From Acorus gramineus (taxonomy: Eukaryota; Streptophyta; Magnoliopsida; Acorales; Acoraceae): a DNA stretch of 64,000 bases. The stretch lies in NCBI GenBank assembly GCA_030737835.1, contig CM060847.1, forward strand, positions 24,521,455-24,585,454, given 5' to 3'. The notes beneath the pieces were generated by a model. That model worked only from the letters and a program-made list of their open reading frames with translations. It had not been told where the DNA came from and made no database searches. This document shows positions 9,471 to 20,908 of the stretch, in pieces. The stretch's first letter is position 1, and every line of letters begins with the position of its first letter. The position numbers and the translations under genes were made by a program.

Positions 9471-10340
9471 ATGTCAGGTCCGAGTGACACCAATGTATGA
9501 GGACGACAGAAAAAAAATGTTCTCCCATCCAATGATGCCGACAGCTCACCGGAAACCTTGGCCAGTCAAGTACAGGGCCTAAGGCGGGTAATGGAGTCCA
9601 TGCAAGAAACTCTATTTACCCGTCTGCAATGGTCGATGCAGCAGATGATCGAAGCCTCGATGCAATAGTTCTATACGAACATGGATCGACAATAGCCAGT
9701 CCAGGAAGAAATCCGGCCACCACCTCCTGTACGGCCCAAACCCCCTGACCATCAATGCTGAAGGGTCGGAGGGAAGTACCTCTTCCTCCAATTAGAGGCA
9801 GCGGTCCCCGCGGCGTTCGCGCACCCCTCAAGCGGGTCGACGACTTCATGAAGAACAGAGGCGCAGACGCTCACCTCATGGAGAACACTCTGGAGGACGG
9901 GAGGCCTCTCGGAGGCAAACGCACCAAGGGCGATCGGCCTTACGTGAAGTCTCGGAAGGACGTCAGTATAATTCTCCACCCGCCATCGAGTCGGGGGAGT
10001 GGTCGCGTAGCCTCATTACGCCTTGCGTTCTGAGATACGGCGCGTTCCGAATCACGAGATGATGGAGCACGCAATACGGGGATTTGCCTCCCCGTTTTGC
10101 ACAAAGATTCTCAGAGAACGACTTCCCCAGAAGTTCGTTCAGCCCAAATTCAAGCTATACAATGGCACGACGGATCCCTATGATCATATCTTGGCGTTCC
10201 GACATTCGATGGCATTGTATGAGCTCTATGATGGGCTTATGTGCCGCCACTTCCCCTCCAGCTTGGAAGGGGCTGCTTTGACCTGGTTCCATCTCCTTCC
10301 CCCTGTGACAATCAGAACTTTCTAGGAGCTCGGCACTATG
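9471..10340 (+). pseudogene. gag: Tat-type gypsy gag, N-terminal half, interrupted
   Basis: The frame opens at ATG 9,471 and is broken by several stops and frame changes up to about 10,020. It then reads cleanly from 10,023 with a typical plant gag segment (FKLYNGTTDPYDHILAFRHSM, LEGAALTWFHLLP). A TAG stop lies at 10,323-10,325. The gene is then cut at 10,340 by the reverse-strand gypsy insertion and resumes in the same frame at 19,092. Gag forms the particle core in this family. The N-terminal section is too damaged to define domains. Confidence 0.8.
10336..10340 (+). repeat. left target-site duplication CTATG
   Basis: CTATG precedes the TGTCACGCC end of the inserted element and is repeated exactly at 19,087-19,091 after its ACAACA end. 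A 5-bp duplication is the standard mark of gypsy integrase. Confidence 0.95.
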
Positions 10341-12780
10341 TGTCACGCCCCAGGGCAGCCGTCCCCAAGATGTGGCAATAATAAATATCAGCTATCAATA
10401 CCTGAGGTCAATAAGGACACCAACAACAATACACAAGGCGGCAAAGCAAGATAATGATAACTGATTGAAAAGCGGAAGCATAATATATAACAATGTCTGT
10501 AAATCAAAAACATTATTACAGACCCGTATACACAATCAATGTCCTTTGAAAGCCAAGTCTAGACCAAAGAAAATACAACCTGTGCCACATGCACGATTTA
10601 CAAAGCATAAATGACTCCAGGAATGCTGACAGCCTCGCACACGCCACCCGCGGGCAGAACACTCCACGCCCATAAGACCACGCCACAGGAAAGCTCCAGC
10701 TCCACGCCCAACACTGCCCCTGAAAAGAAACAGTTGCGAGGGGTGAGCTACAAGCTCAGTGAGTGGCTGGAAACCAATCACCATTCTACAGTTCAATACA
10801 TAATCAATTTCCTTTCAAGGAAAACATGGGTAGAAACCCAATGGATAACTGGGTCACGCGACGGCGCGACCAACCTCACCCCCACCCTCACTCCCGGAGG
10901 GAGTCTTTTGGGACTTATGGGGAGAGACCATACCGTCGGTCGAAGAGACCCGGATTTACTGGTCTAGGGACCTCGTGCATCCCATCCGACGAGATCTGCA
11001 AGGTAGGGGCATCGAATTGGTGAGAAACAACACAATTTACACATAGAAATCATTAGAAATACTCAATACTCGGACAAGCATGCATACGGACTCGCACGCA
11101 TGCGAGCACGCACGTACGCACGCGAGTTCGAGTGCCCCGACACCTACCCCAACACTTGGGCAGCCATACGCATGGCCCCTTGCAAGGTAGGGGGGATTGG
11201 AATCAAACCACTCACCTTACAACCCGGGACCTCGCGCATCCCATCCGATGAGATCTGCAAGGTAGGGGCATCGAACTGGTGAGAAACAACACAATTTACA
11301 CATAGAAATCATTAGAAATACTCAATACTCGGACAGGCATGCATACGGACTCGCACGCATGCGAGCACGCACGTACGCACGCGAGTCCGAGTGCCCCGAC
11401 ACCAACCCCAACACTTGGGCAGCCATACGCATGGCCCCTTGCACGCGCACGCACGAATGCGCACGCACGCATGCACCCCCCGCACGCACGCATGGCCCCC
11501 CCACGCACGCGGGCGCGCGCGAGCATGCGCGAGCGTGCGGCAGCGCGCAATGCGCGTCCAGCCCACGCGCCCTCGCGCAGCACCCCGCGCACGCCCCAGC
11601 ACGCGTGCGCACGCCCCATCACGTGCACGCACGCGCGCGCACGCACTTGTCCCCAGCTCCGCGCCCAGGCGCATGCCCAGGCGAGCGCCAGCGCTTGCGC
11701 GCACCCGCGCACAAGCGCGCACGGTGCGCGCAAGCGCGCACGCGTCCGCGCGCGTTTGCGCGCTTGCCAGCGCCTGCCAGCGCCCGCCTGCGCGCGCACG
11801 AGCGCAGACTGAGCCCCGCGCGCACCCAGCCCCTCCTAACCCCATTTTAACCCTTCCCAACCCCTCACACACACCCTAACCCCTATGCATAGCATGCATG
11901 ACTTCCCCAAGCATCCCAACAACCCTAAAAATAAAAAAGAAGGGGAAGAGGACTTACCAAAAGAGGGAAATGGAAAGGGGGAGGTGCGGGCCTCTCGACG
12001 CGCCCACGGCCACCTCAACCACCACCACCACCACCACCTCTTCAACCTCCTCAGCCCTCCCATGGCTGCAAATCAGGGGGGGGGGAGATCATGCAAGGGA
12101 ACTTGAGAGAGGGGAGATCAACAACAACAATACATGAACCAACCTTCTCTTCTTCCTTCACCTCCTCCTTCTCTTCTTCTCTTTGAGACATTTAAACAAA
12201 CACTTGAGGGGCTTTGTGTGTGAAAGAGAGAAAGGGAGCTCAAGATGTAGGCGTGGAAGTGAGAGGGAGAGAGAGAGAGAGGAGATATTTGTTGCACACA
12301 AATATCTAAAAAGGATGGAAATGACCTAGTCGCCCTTTGACTAGAAATTCTGCGCAAGCTTCACTAGAACAGCCATAACCTCCTCGATATAGCTCCGAAT
12401 TGCACAATTCCAAGTCCGATGGAAAGCCAAGAATATTATCTACAACTTTCATGTTCATGCCAATATCAATAATCTCTCCAGCTATTCCGAAATTAGAGCT
12501 AAACATCGAGCAGGGCTGCTGCCAGAATTTCCCTCCCCGGGGTATACTTGGAAAAATACCCATAACTTTTACTACAAGAATCCAGTTGATCTAATTCCAC
12601 TTTTGTACGAAAGCTAACTCAAAACTGGACATCTCATAATAAAATCATATTTAAACCTCTTCATCTTGGATTTTAACGAAATCAAATCCAAATAGAAATT
12701 GGAAATACATAACTTCTAGGAAAAATAATTATGTAGCCAAATTTTTCAAACAGAGCGCTCCAAATGACACAGGCACAACA
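10341..12780 (-). repeat. 3' LTR of the nested element (copy B), rearranged
   Basis: On the reverse strand it starts TGTTGTGCCTGTGTC at 12,780 and ends GGCGTGACA at 10,341. It is 2,440 bp, over 1 kb shorter than its partner (copy C), because about 1.4 kb of the R/U5 part is missing near 10,960. It also carries a 259-bp tandem duplication (units starting near 10,970 and 11,229), which doubles the conserved splice-acceptor block. The GC-rich tract is at about 11,430-11,815. Confidence 0.9.
10970..11487 (-). repeat. 259-bp tandem duplication inside LTR copy B
   Basis: The block beginning CCTCGYGCATCCCATCCGA recurs 259 bp later. Both copies include the conserved GATCTGCAAGGTAGG acceptor region and the CGCACGCATGCGAGCACGCA near-palindrome. 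The partner LTR (copy C) has it once, so the duplication happened after or during insertion. Confidence 0.85.
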
Positions 12781-12829
12781 TTTTTCAAACAGAGCGATCC
12801 AAATGGAAGACCGAAAGTATCATGCATAG

Positions 12830-13128
12830 AACTTTTGCTCCCAAGCGGTCTTTGCACCGGACTGGCGCTACCAACACACTATAATCAAAGGAACGGTCTT
12901 AGCGTGGAGCCTCTTCTCATGCTTGTCCTGGACCTCGATCCACTGCTCCATGAACGACAAATCCACCTCGAGGATGAGGCGATCGAACAGAATGACATGA
13001 GCAGGATCGTGGACATAACGCCTCGGCCATTGGACAAGGACGACGTCGTGGGCATGAGCCAGCTGTGGGGGAAAGGCTACATGATAAGCCACCTCCCCAA
13101 TCCACTCAATGACGAGGAATGGTCCCAT
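12830..13128 (-). pseudogene. pol: pol C-terminal tail (post-integrase/chromodomain region)
   Basis: On the reverse strand from 13,128 the translation gives GPFLVIEWIGEVAYHVAFPP and then AHAHDVVLVQWPRRYVHDP and DLSFMEQWIEV. This is the conserved region after the integrase core of gypsy chromoviruses (usually IGPFEIL..VGEVAYRLALPP..HNVFHVS). It is degraded and isolated from a working integrase. Confidence 0.8.
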
Positions 13129-13389
13129 TAAAGAGCAAACTCAGCTTGCCCCGAACGTCGAAACAGAGGGTGCCCTTTTACCAGTACACCTTCTTGAAAA
13201 TATGGTTACCAAACCCAAAGGTAAGCCCCTAGCGACAATGACCTGGGTAGCCCTTCTATCGGTTCTGGGAGGTGCAGATGTACACACGAACCAACCTGGC
13301 CACCGCAAGGTCAAACAACTAATTTATGGCCCCTCCAACTAACGCTCCTCAACCGTCCCATAACAAGGGAGGTATAAAACTGCGCCTGT

Positions 13390-13640
13390 AGAGTGCCTTT
13401 CACAGATCCATCTGGGTGCTCGAATGGCAGTCGTCTTGCAGGCATACCCCAACAAATGGGTGGTGCCTCACCCAACTGCCCTCATCATTGAGCACGCAGG
13501 CACTTAGCATGTCCTCCAAGGTCTGAATTGTCCTCTTTGTCTGGCTGTCCATCGGCGATGAAACGCTATACTTAAATGGAGGCTCGCGCCAAAGGCTGCG
13601 CCACAACCTCAAGGTAACCCTCGCGTCTCAACCGAAAATA
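13390..13640 (-). pseudogene. pol: integrase core fragment
   Basis: The reverse-strand frame holds SSPMDSQTKRTIQTLEDML followed by SACVLNDEGSWVRHHPFVG. This is the gypsy integrase stretch around the catalytic glutamate (usually HPQTDGQTERTIQTLEDML..C), here with Glu replaced by Lys in QTKRT. Further fragments (IVRLHG, DAR, RLWRSL) lie just upstream in the same frame with stops. Non-functional. Confidence 0.8.
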
Positions 13641-13699
13641 GCGCCGACTAGAGTGCCATGAAGACGAACAATCGCGAAGGTGAAAACCCACGTCAAGGC

Positions 13700-14360
13700 A
13701 TCCAGAGACTCAATCAGTTGGATAGGGAGGGAAGCGCAGACTTAGTCAGTCGGTTAATGATCACCTAGACGGCGTCGTGACCCGAACATGACATTAACGA
13801 GTATGTAACAATCCCTGATAACCCACTCCCACGTCCACTGAGGAATCTCGATGGACTGACGCTTTCCACTCAATGATGATTCTCAAACTTTGCCTGAGGG
13901 CATGCCGACCTTGGGAAACAAGGTCACCTACATCATCCTTTTCATCGCACTACTAGCAATCTCAATGCAGACTACCCCAAAGTAGTCCACGAAAGTCTAA
14001 TAAACTTTTGAGATTCACGAAAGCATTCGGCGCATTCGTCAACCGCGACGGCAGTACTTAAAACTCGTAGTGCCTGAATGGTCACGAAAGGCCATCTACG
14101 GGATGTCCAACTCTCGGATCTCTGACTTGTGGTACCCTTGTGCGAAGATTGATCTAACAGAAGACAGTCGCTCCCAGAGCTAGTCAAACAGATCATCGAT
14201 TCGCGGCAGGGTAATTGATCTTCAACCTCCACGGGGAGATCAAAACAACACCACGAACAATTAAGTCCAGATTCTGCTCCTCGAGCATGGCTGGCGCTCA
14301 TGATAACACTTACACACTTGGTAAGCCGCTCAACCGCGCTTAATCCACAAGTCACGCAAT
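13700..14360 (-). pseudogene. pol: degraded RT and integrase linker
   Basis: On the reverse strand, short blocks resemble gypsy RT near its N-terminal fingers and the region after it. They are clearest in the sister copy at 25,612-25,917, where one frame reads LPLPRIDDLFDQLWE. Frames change repeatedly and no YxDD box survives. Placement as RT is by homology to the usual PLPRIDDLFDQL motif. Confidence 0.55.
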
Positions 14361-15460
14361 AAGGGGTCGTCGAACCTCGACAATGCCTATGCGACGTTAT
14401 CTATCCGATAGAGCGGTTGAGTCCCATCACGAACGCTAGCATCGCGTCTCCTTATTCGCGACCAATGTGGGGCAAAACGCGATAGTATCCACAACTGTGC
14501 TTCACATGCCGCCAGAGATAGGTCGCTCATCTACAACCATTGGAACTCCAGCATCCTGCACTCCATGGGCAGATTCATCACGGGGAGTCCACGCTCTCGA
14601 CATCATTTAGCAGCACTCTCCCGGTGTGGCCTCTACCTGGTAGCCTCCCAAGCCCGCTATCTCTGCCATATGGGCGCACCAACAAGCATAGCATCTGGGA
14701 GCACCTCACAGGGCTCTGGCCTCAACCGGGCAGCTACAACGCACAATGATATATCGAAGCGACTCCAGATGCCACTATGGAACCCTGTCCACTAGCGATC
14801 GCCCACTGAGCTGCAATAGGACGCACCCAATCCCGATCGTACGCATCACCACTCGCTACAGCACCTTCCAAGTGAGAGGGAAAAATCCACCATCAATTTG
14901 ATGCTTCAAAGGTAGTCCTTGACTGGGAAAAGAACCTTGGGAGGGCACCATGAGGTCCCGATATAGGATATCCCGACAACCAAACAAGGAACACGGAGTA
15001 CCCTAGCCTGGGTCTCAACGCTGACCCTGCAAGGCCCCTTAATCCTGAGTAGGAAGACTAGAAGAAGACATCATCCCTTAATGAGCAATACGCCACATCC
15101 TCAACACTTTACACTGGCGCCGCACGCGAACTCAATGGTTACCAGCAATACTGATACACGGGAAAGAGCTCCATTATCGAGACGCAATCCATACCTTAGA
15201 AATTGCAACCAATTCATTACTATCACACTACGGGCATAAATCTCCTACCCAAGCCTTAATCCCGCACAAGAGATCTAACAATTGACCCTAACCAGTCAAC
15301 CCAGTCGACAACTTAAGGGTGGGTCCAGGGGTCACGTCCACGTCAACGGATGCGAGGAGGCATGTCAGCAACCTAAGATAACTTCTAAAACAAGAGTACT
15401 CGAATGACAATCCTACGACTCATCATCTATACGACTAGACTTAGGCTCTGACAGGACCAG
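14361..15460 (-). other. non-coding internal remnant between primer site and pol pieces
   Basis: Next to the primer site the reverse strand keeps the leader and the first gag codons (TTGCTGACATGCCTCCTCGC, complement of about 15,350-15,385; compare element 1 at 940-960). After that no gag can be followed. Bases 14,930-15,060 match a segment found inside LTRs (5,540-5,660). The rest is unrecognised. Confidence 0.5.
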
Positions 15461-15472
15461 GCTCTGATACCA
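15461..15472 (-). other. primer-binding site, tRNA-iMet
   Basis: The reverse strand reads TGGTATCAGAGC, five bases from the LTR end at 15,478. It is an exact match to the common plant initiator-Met primer site. Confidence 0.9.
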
Positions 15473-15477
15473 ACTTT

Positions 15478-18400
15478 TGTCACGCCCCAGGGCGGCCGTC
15501 CCCGAGACGTGGCAATAATAAATATCAGCTATCAATACCTGAGGTCAATAAGGACACCAACAACAATACACAAGGCGGCAAAGCAAGATAATGATAACTG
15601 ACTGAAAAGCGGAAGCATAATATATAACAATGTCTGTAAATCAAAAACATTATTACAGACCCGAATACACAATCAATGTCCTGTGAAAGCCAAGTCTAGA
15701 CCAAAGAAAATACAACCTGTGCCACATGCACGATTTACAAAGCATAAATGACTCTAGGAATGCTGACAGCCTCGCACACGCCACCCACCGGCAGAACGCT
15801 CCACGCCCACAAGACCACGCCACAGGAAAGCTCCAGCTCCACGCCCAACACTGCCCCTGAAAAGAAACAGTATGCGAGGGGTGAGCTACAAGCTCAGTGA
15901 GTGGCTGGAAACCAATCACCATTCTACAGTTCAATACATAATCAATTTCCTTTCAAGGAAAACATGGGTAGAAACCCAATGGATAACTGGGTCACGCGGC
16001 GGCGCGACCAACCTCACCCCCACCCTCACTCCCGGAGGGAGTCTTTTGGGACTTATGGGGAGAGACCATATCGTCGGTCGAAAAGACCCAGATTTACTGG
16101 TCTAGGGACCATACTGTCGGTCGAAGAGACCCGGATTTACTGGTCTAGAGACCATACCGTCGGTCGAAGAGACCCGGATTTACTGGTCTACCCAACACTA
16201 CTGGATCATCTACATCTAGATAATCACCCAACAATGCCCTTGAACATCGATCACGAGACCGGACAAAACAACTATGGGAACGGTCGAACAACGAATGGGT
16301 CACGAGGCGATGTGTCTTCTCCTCATCCACACCCTCACTCCAGAAAGGAGACATCTTGGGACTTTGGGAAGAGACTTAGACTGCTCTACACCCCTGGTCC
16401 ACCCGGTAGCCTCTCCCACCCTTGTGGCCTCCGCCTAGTCCTCTGACATGTATAGCCAACACCGGGGAGGTCCTACATCGGATCCAACGAAGGGGAGAAC
16501 GATTCCATGCTCGCGATATCATTCGTTAGCCCTCTTCCGGGTAGCCTCTACCTGGTATACTCCCACGATCAGTACTCCTCCGACTGCATCGGTGGTACCT
16601 ACGAATGGGAGCCCTCTGTCAAGACAGCTACAACCCGGCCTCTTCAACTCGGACAACATTGGGAGTGAACATTCCATGTTCGCAAAGCGAACCCCATGGA
16701 AACAACTACCACTCTGGAGGAGAAGAATATGCGAGGGGGGGGGGGTGTGCCACACACTCAGTGAATGGCACCAACTATGCAACACAACACATATAATCCC
16801 TAAAATAATTGCAGTCCCTAAACGGGAGTAGCTGAACATGCTGGTGGTCGTAACATCGCCAACCCACCCCACCCTCACCCTCACCCTTAAGGGGGTGACA
16901 TGGGCCTTTTGGGACTAACTAGACTGCTATTCACCCTTGGTCCACTGGTAGCCTCTCCCCGCTCCGTAGCTTACCTGGTATACTCCCACGATCAGCACAG
17001 TCCGATGCATCGGAGGTACCTACAGATGGGAGCCCTCTGTCAGGACAGCCTGTCTAACGCCGGGGATGTCACTACACGGATCCAACGAAAGGAAGAGAAC
17101 AGCCTACCCACACGCATGCGATCCTCTTGGATCCGTCGACAACGCTTCCTAACATTTCTAATGTCATGAATTCTCAAGAATTCCTCCAGGGCGCATATCT
17201 AAGATGCGGGGAAACATATATTATAACAACAAGGTTATAATATTCTCTAAGGCATGCTTACAACAATATAATCACATAATCCCATCTTGATTTAAATAAA
17301 TTAAACTAAATGGGAACATGCATAGGTCGAGGCTTTCCTAGCATGAAACATGGTGTCAGGATGCATTTCCCTAGCATACAAGGTCTAATGTGGCATGGTT
17401 ATATCATAGCAAAACATGCATAGATCAAGGCTTTTAAGTACAGGACATGGTGTCCAGGCATGTACGGGCCTCTATACACGATACATGGATGTATATCCCT
17501 AGCATGCAAAATATCTACATATTTTAGCTAGGGGGCCCCATCGATGCGCGACGCGCGTCTATGCGGGTCGAGCGCATCCCTAGAGAGGGGGGGGGGATTG
17601 GAATCAAACCACTCACCTTACAACCCGGGACCTCGCGCATCCCATCCGACGAGATCTGCAAGGTAGGGGCATCGAATTGGTGAGAAACAACACAATTTAC
17701 ACATAGAAATCATTAGAAATACCCAATACTCGGACAAGCATGCATACGGACTCGCACGCATGCGAGCACGCACGTACGCACGCGAGTCCGAGTGCCCCGA
17801 CACCTACCCGAACCCTCGGGCAGCCACACGCATGGCCCCCCGCATGCGCGCATTGCTCGTCCAGCCCACGCGCCCTAGCGTAGCACCCCGCGCACGCCCC
17901 AGCAGGCGCACGCGCGCACGGGCACTGATCCCCAGCTCCACGCCCCGGCGCATGCCCAGGCACACTGCTCCGCGCACACGCCCGCGCGCACTCGCGTGCA
18001 CTCTTGCGCGCACCCCAGCTCGCGCTAGCGCCTGCGCGCACCCGCGCGACCACTACGCGCCCACCCGCGCACTCGCGCGCACGCGCCTTCGCGCGTCTGC
18101 GCGCACGCGCGCAGATTGCGCCCAGTGCGCGCCCAGCCCCTCCTAACCCCTTTTTAACCCTCCCCAACCCCTCACACACATGCTAACCCCTATGCATAGC
18201 ATGCATGAGTTCCCCAAGCATCCCAACAACCCTAAAAATAGAAAAGAAGGGGAAGAGGACTTACCAAAAGAGGGAAACGGAAAGGGGGAGGTGCGGGGCT
18301 CTCGACGCGCCCACGGCCACCTCAACCACCACCACCTCTTCAGCCTCCTCAGCCCTCCCATGGCTGCAAATCAGGGGGGGGGGGGGGTGAGATCATGCAA

Positions 18401-19086
18401 GGGAACTTGAGAGAGGGGAGATCAACAACAACAATACATGAACCAACCTTCTCTTCTTCCTTCACCTCCTCCTCTTCTTCTCTTTGAGACATTTAAACAA
18501 ACACTTGGGGGGCTTTGTGTGTGAAAGAGAGAAAGGGAGCTCAAGATGTAGGCGTGGAAGTGAGAGGGAGAGAGAGAGAGAGAGAGGAGATATTTGTTGC
18601 ACACAAATATCTAAAAAGGATGGAAATAACCTAGTCGCTCTTTGACTAGAAATTCTGCGCAAGCTTCACTAGAACAGCCATAACCTCCTCGATATAGCTC
18701 CGAATTGCACAATTCCAAGTCCGATGGAAAGCCAAGAAGATTATCTACAACTTTCATGCTCATGCCAATATCAAATAATCTCTCCAGCTATTCTGGAATT
18801 AGAGCTAAACATCGAGCAGGGCTGCTGCCAGAATTTCCCTCCCCGGGGTATACTTGGAAAAATACCCATAACTTTTACTACAAGAATCCAGTTGATCTAA
18901 TTCCACTTCTGTACGAAAGCTAACTCAAAACTGGACATCTCATAATAAAATCATATTTAAACCTCTTCATCTTGGATTTTAACAAAATCAAATCCAAATA
19001 CCTAATTGGAAATACATAACTTCTAGCGAAAAAATTATGTACCCAAATTTTTCAAACAGAGCGCTCCAAATGACACAGGCACAACA
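15478..19086 (-). repeat. 5' LTR of the nested element (copy C), 3,609 bp
   Basis: On the reverse strand it begins TGTTGTGCCTGTGTC at 19,086 and ends GGCGTGACA at 15,478. It is the most complete LTR of this subfamily. It holds a GA/CT-rich leader (about 18,570-18,590), candidate intron 1 (18,364-18,447), candidate intron 2 (17,656-18,264) containing the GC-rich tract, and a 43-bp triple repeat near 16,064-16,191. Apparent ORFs such as the Trp-rich one at 18,143-18,361 arise from a (CCA)n microsatellite. Confidence 0.92.
16064..16191 (-). repeat. 43-bp tandem triplication in LTR copy C
   Basis: Units begin with GACCATA at 16,064, 16,107 and 16,150 and include CGTCGGTCGAARAGACC and ATTTACTGGTCTA. 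The spacing is exactly 43 bp. Other copies of the LTR (around 10,930, 24,000, 27,590) have one or two units, so copy number varies within the family. Confidence 0.85.
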
Positions 19087-19721
19087 CTATGTTCGCCGAG
19101 CACTTCATCTGTAGTCGGCAAAGGAAGAAGGACCTTGGCGATCTCATGAAAATCCAAATGCTATCAGGAGAGACGATTCGGCAGTTTGTCGATCGCTTCC
19201 GCATCCTTAAGTTTGAAGTAGAAGACTGCAATGAGGACGCAGCAATAATGGCTTTCTGGAATGGCCTACCATCTGGAAACGGCCTCAAGGAGTCGCTTAT
19301 CAAGCGCACCCCGTCCGACTTGCGTGATTTGATGGGGCGTGCTGAAAAGTACGCCAAGGTGGAAGAAGAATCAAGGACCCTTAAGCAGGCGATGGCTATG
19401 TCCCGGTCTTTACCAACGGCTGCCACCTCGTCACCAGCAGTAAAACGCCTGCAGGAGCTGCGTCAGAAGGACCAGCAGGGTGAGAAGGGCAAAAAGGCTG
19501 GTGCCTCAACAAACGAGATACAAGAAGGACGGGGGATGTTCTTCAAGATCCCTCCGTCACAGATCCTATCTAAAATCCAGGGGGAGCCGTGGTTCCGATG
19601 GCCCGCACCTATGACGAGCGACGAATCAAAGTGGGACCAAACTCTCCACTGTGACTACCACAAGAGCGTGGGCCATACTACCGACCAATGTCGTGTCCTC
19701 TGGGGCTTCTTGGAGACCTAG
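19087..19721 (+). pseudogene. gag: Tat-type gypsy gag, C-terminal half (continuation)
   Basis: This resumes the frame interrupted at 10,340 after the second CTATG. The protein continues with FAEHFICSRQRKKDLGDLM, an FVDRFRILKFEVEDC helix and AIMAFWNGLPSGNGLKESL, typical of the gag core of Tat/Athila elements. Towards the end comes a degenerate Cys/His segment (HCDYHKSVGHTTDQCRVL, about 19,648-19,701), the CX2-3HX4HX4C-like knuckle of this lineage. A TAG closes the frame at 19,719-19,721, after which the same frame carries on. Confidence 0.88.
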
Positions 19722-19736
19722 TTCCAAAAGGGGCGC

Positions 19737-20908
19737 TTGAAGGAATATGTTCATATCAAAAAGACCCCAGCTTCCGGTGAGCGGCATGTGACTAATATTG
19801 ACCCTAATACTTCGGCGGGGGTCATTGGAGGCGTACCGCATTATGTCACGCCAAAAAGTGCCTGTCAAGATTTGAGGAAGATGCAGGTCTCCTTTGAAAT
19901 GATGCAGATCGACCAAGAGCCGAAATTGGTTGTAAAAAGACAAAGAAGTGGTGATGAAGGGGCCATCACTTTCTCTGACGTCGACTTGGAAGGAGTCCAA
20001 GCCCCGCACTCGGACGCGCTGGTAATCACTCTGCGTATCTCTAATTTCAACGTTAAGAGAATTCTCGTTGATACAGGAAGCTTGGCCGACATCCTCTTCG
20101 TGAAACCCTTCCTTCGGATGGGGTTAAAGGCCTCTGACCTCACTCCAACGAAGGATCCTCTGGTCGCATTCAATGGAGCACGAGTCGTCCCCGCTAGACG
20201 AATCACACTGTCGGTTTGAGCAAGGAATCAGACCACCATGACGGAGTTCACTATCATGGACCTCCCGTCTCCATACAACGCCATCATCTAACACACCTGG
20301 CTGGCGGCGATGAAGGCAATTCTGTCTATGTACCATCAACGGCTCTGTTTCCCCACTGTTGAGGGGATAATGGAAATTCGAGGAGACCAAGTTGCCGCGA
20401 AACGGTGCTACATGGCGGTGATGCCAGGGAAGTCGGCCCTACTTGACTTCGAGAAGCAGCCTGAGGATGGAGAAACTCATCCAAAAAGATAGCAATTACT
20501 GCAGGACCGAGTCAAGGCCGATGAGCACCGTCCCAGTCCCAAAGACAGGGTTCTTGAAGACCTCAAGAAAGTCCCGATAGACCCCTTTGACCCTGAGAAA
20601 TACTTTCTCATCGGGAATTTACTCTTCGCAGAAGAGAGAAAGGTGATACTCGACCTCCTCGTCGAGGACAGGGACATCTTCGCCTAGAAGCCTCAATACA
20701 TGCCAGGAATTGATCCCGAGGTGGCAAGCCATTGGTTGTCCATCTCGCCTATCATCCGTCCAGTCCGACAGAAGCAGCGACGGATGGCCATCGCACACAC
20801 TGAAGCAGTGCGGGATGAGGTGAACAAACTCCTAACCGCCGGGTTCATCCATGAAGTGCGACACCCCGAGTGGTTGGCCAACATCGTGGTGGTTCCTAAG
20901 AAGAATAA
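19737..20908 (+). pseudogene. pol: Tat-type gag-pol: aspartic protease and start of RT, truncated
   Basis: The sequence carries a DTGS-type retropepsin active site (ILVDTGSLADILF, DTGS at 20,070-20,081) with the usual FLRMGL and RRITL segments downstream. Stops lie near 20,217 and 20,291, plus TAG at 20,490-20,492 and 20,685-20,687. RT then begins (RPVRQKQRRMAIAHTEAV, EVNKLLTAGFIHEV, EWLANIVVVPKKNN). RT is cut at 20,908 by the start of an LTR, and its remainder is not seen elsewhere in the window. Protease would mature the polyprotein; here the gene is dead. Confidence 0.88.

Larger units (their letters stand above)
10341..19086 (-). mobile_element. nested Ty3/gypsy element of the long-LTR family, 8,746 bp
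   Basis: Read on the reverse strand, it has a 5' LTR (15,478-19,086), a tRNA-iMet primer site (15,461-15,472), a degenerate internal region (12,781-15,477) and a 3' LTR (10,341-12,780). Both ends are TG...CA and flanked by the 5-bp duplication CTATG. It is inserted in the gag of a Tat-type gypsy element. The internal region is about 2.7 kb, too short for gag plus pol, so the element is non-autonomous; only fragments of RT, integrase and chromodomain tail remain. No polypurine tract is evident beside the 3' LTR, where a short TTTTTCAAACAGAGCG segment is duplicated instead. Confidence 0.93.

Noticed and set aside
11296-11879. Several overlapping ORFs of 150-190 codons on both strands
   Set aside because: Same GC-rich tract in another LTR copy; open in at least five frames, which is expected from base composition.
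11836-12063. Trp-rich ORF starting MGGLRRLKRW
   Set aside because: The Trp run is a (CCA)n microsatellite; kept only as a possible upstream ORF in the findings, not as a gene.
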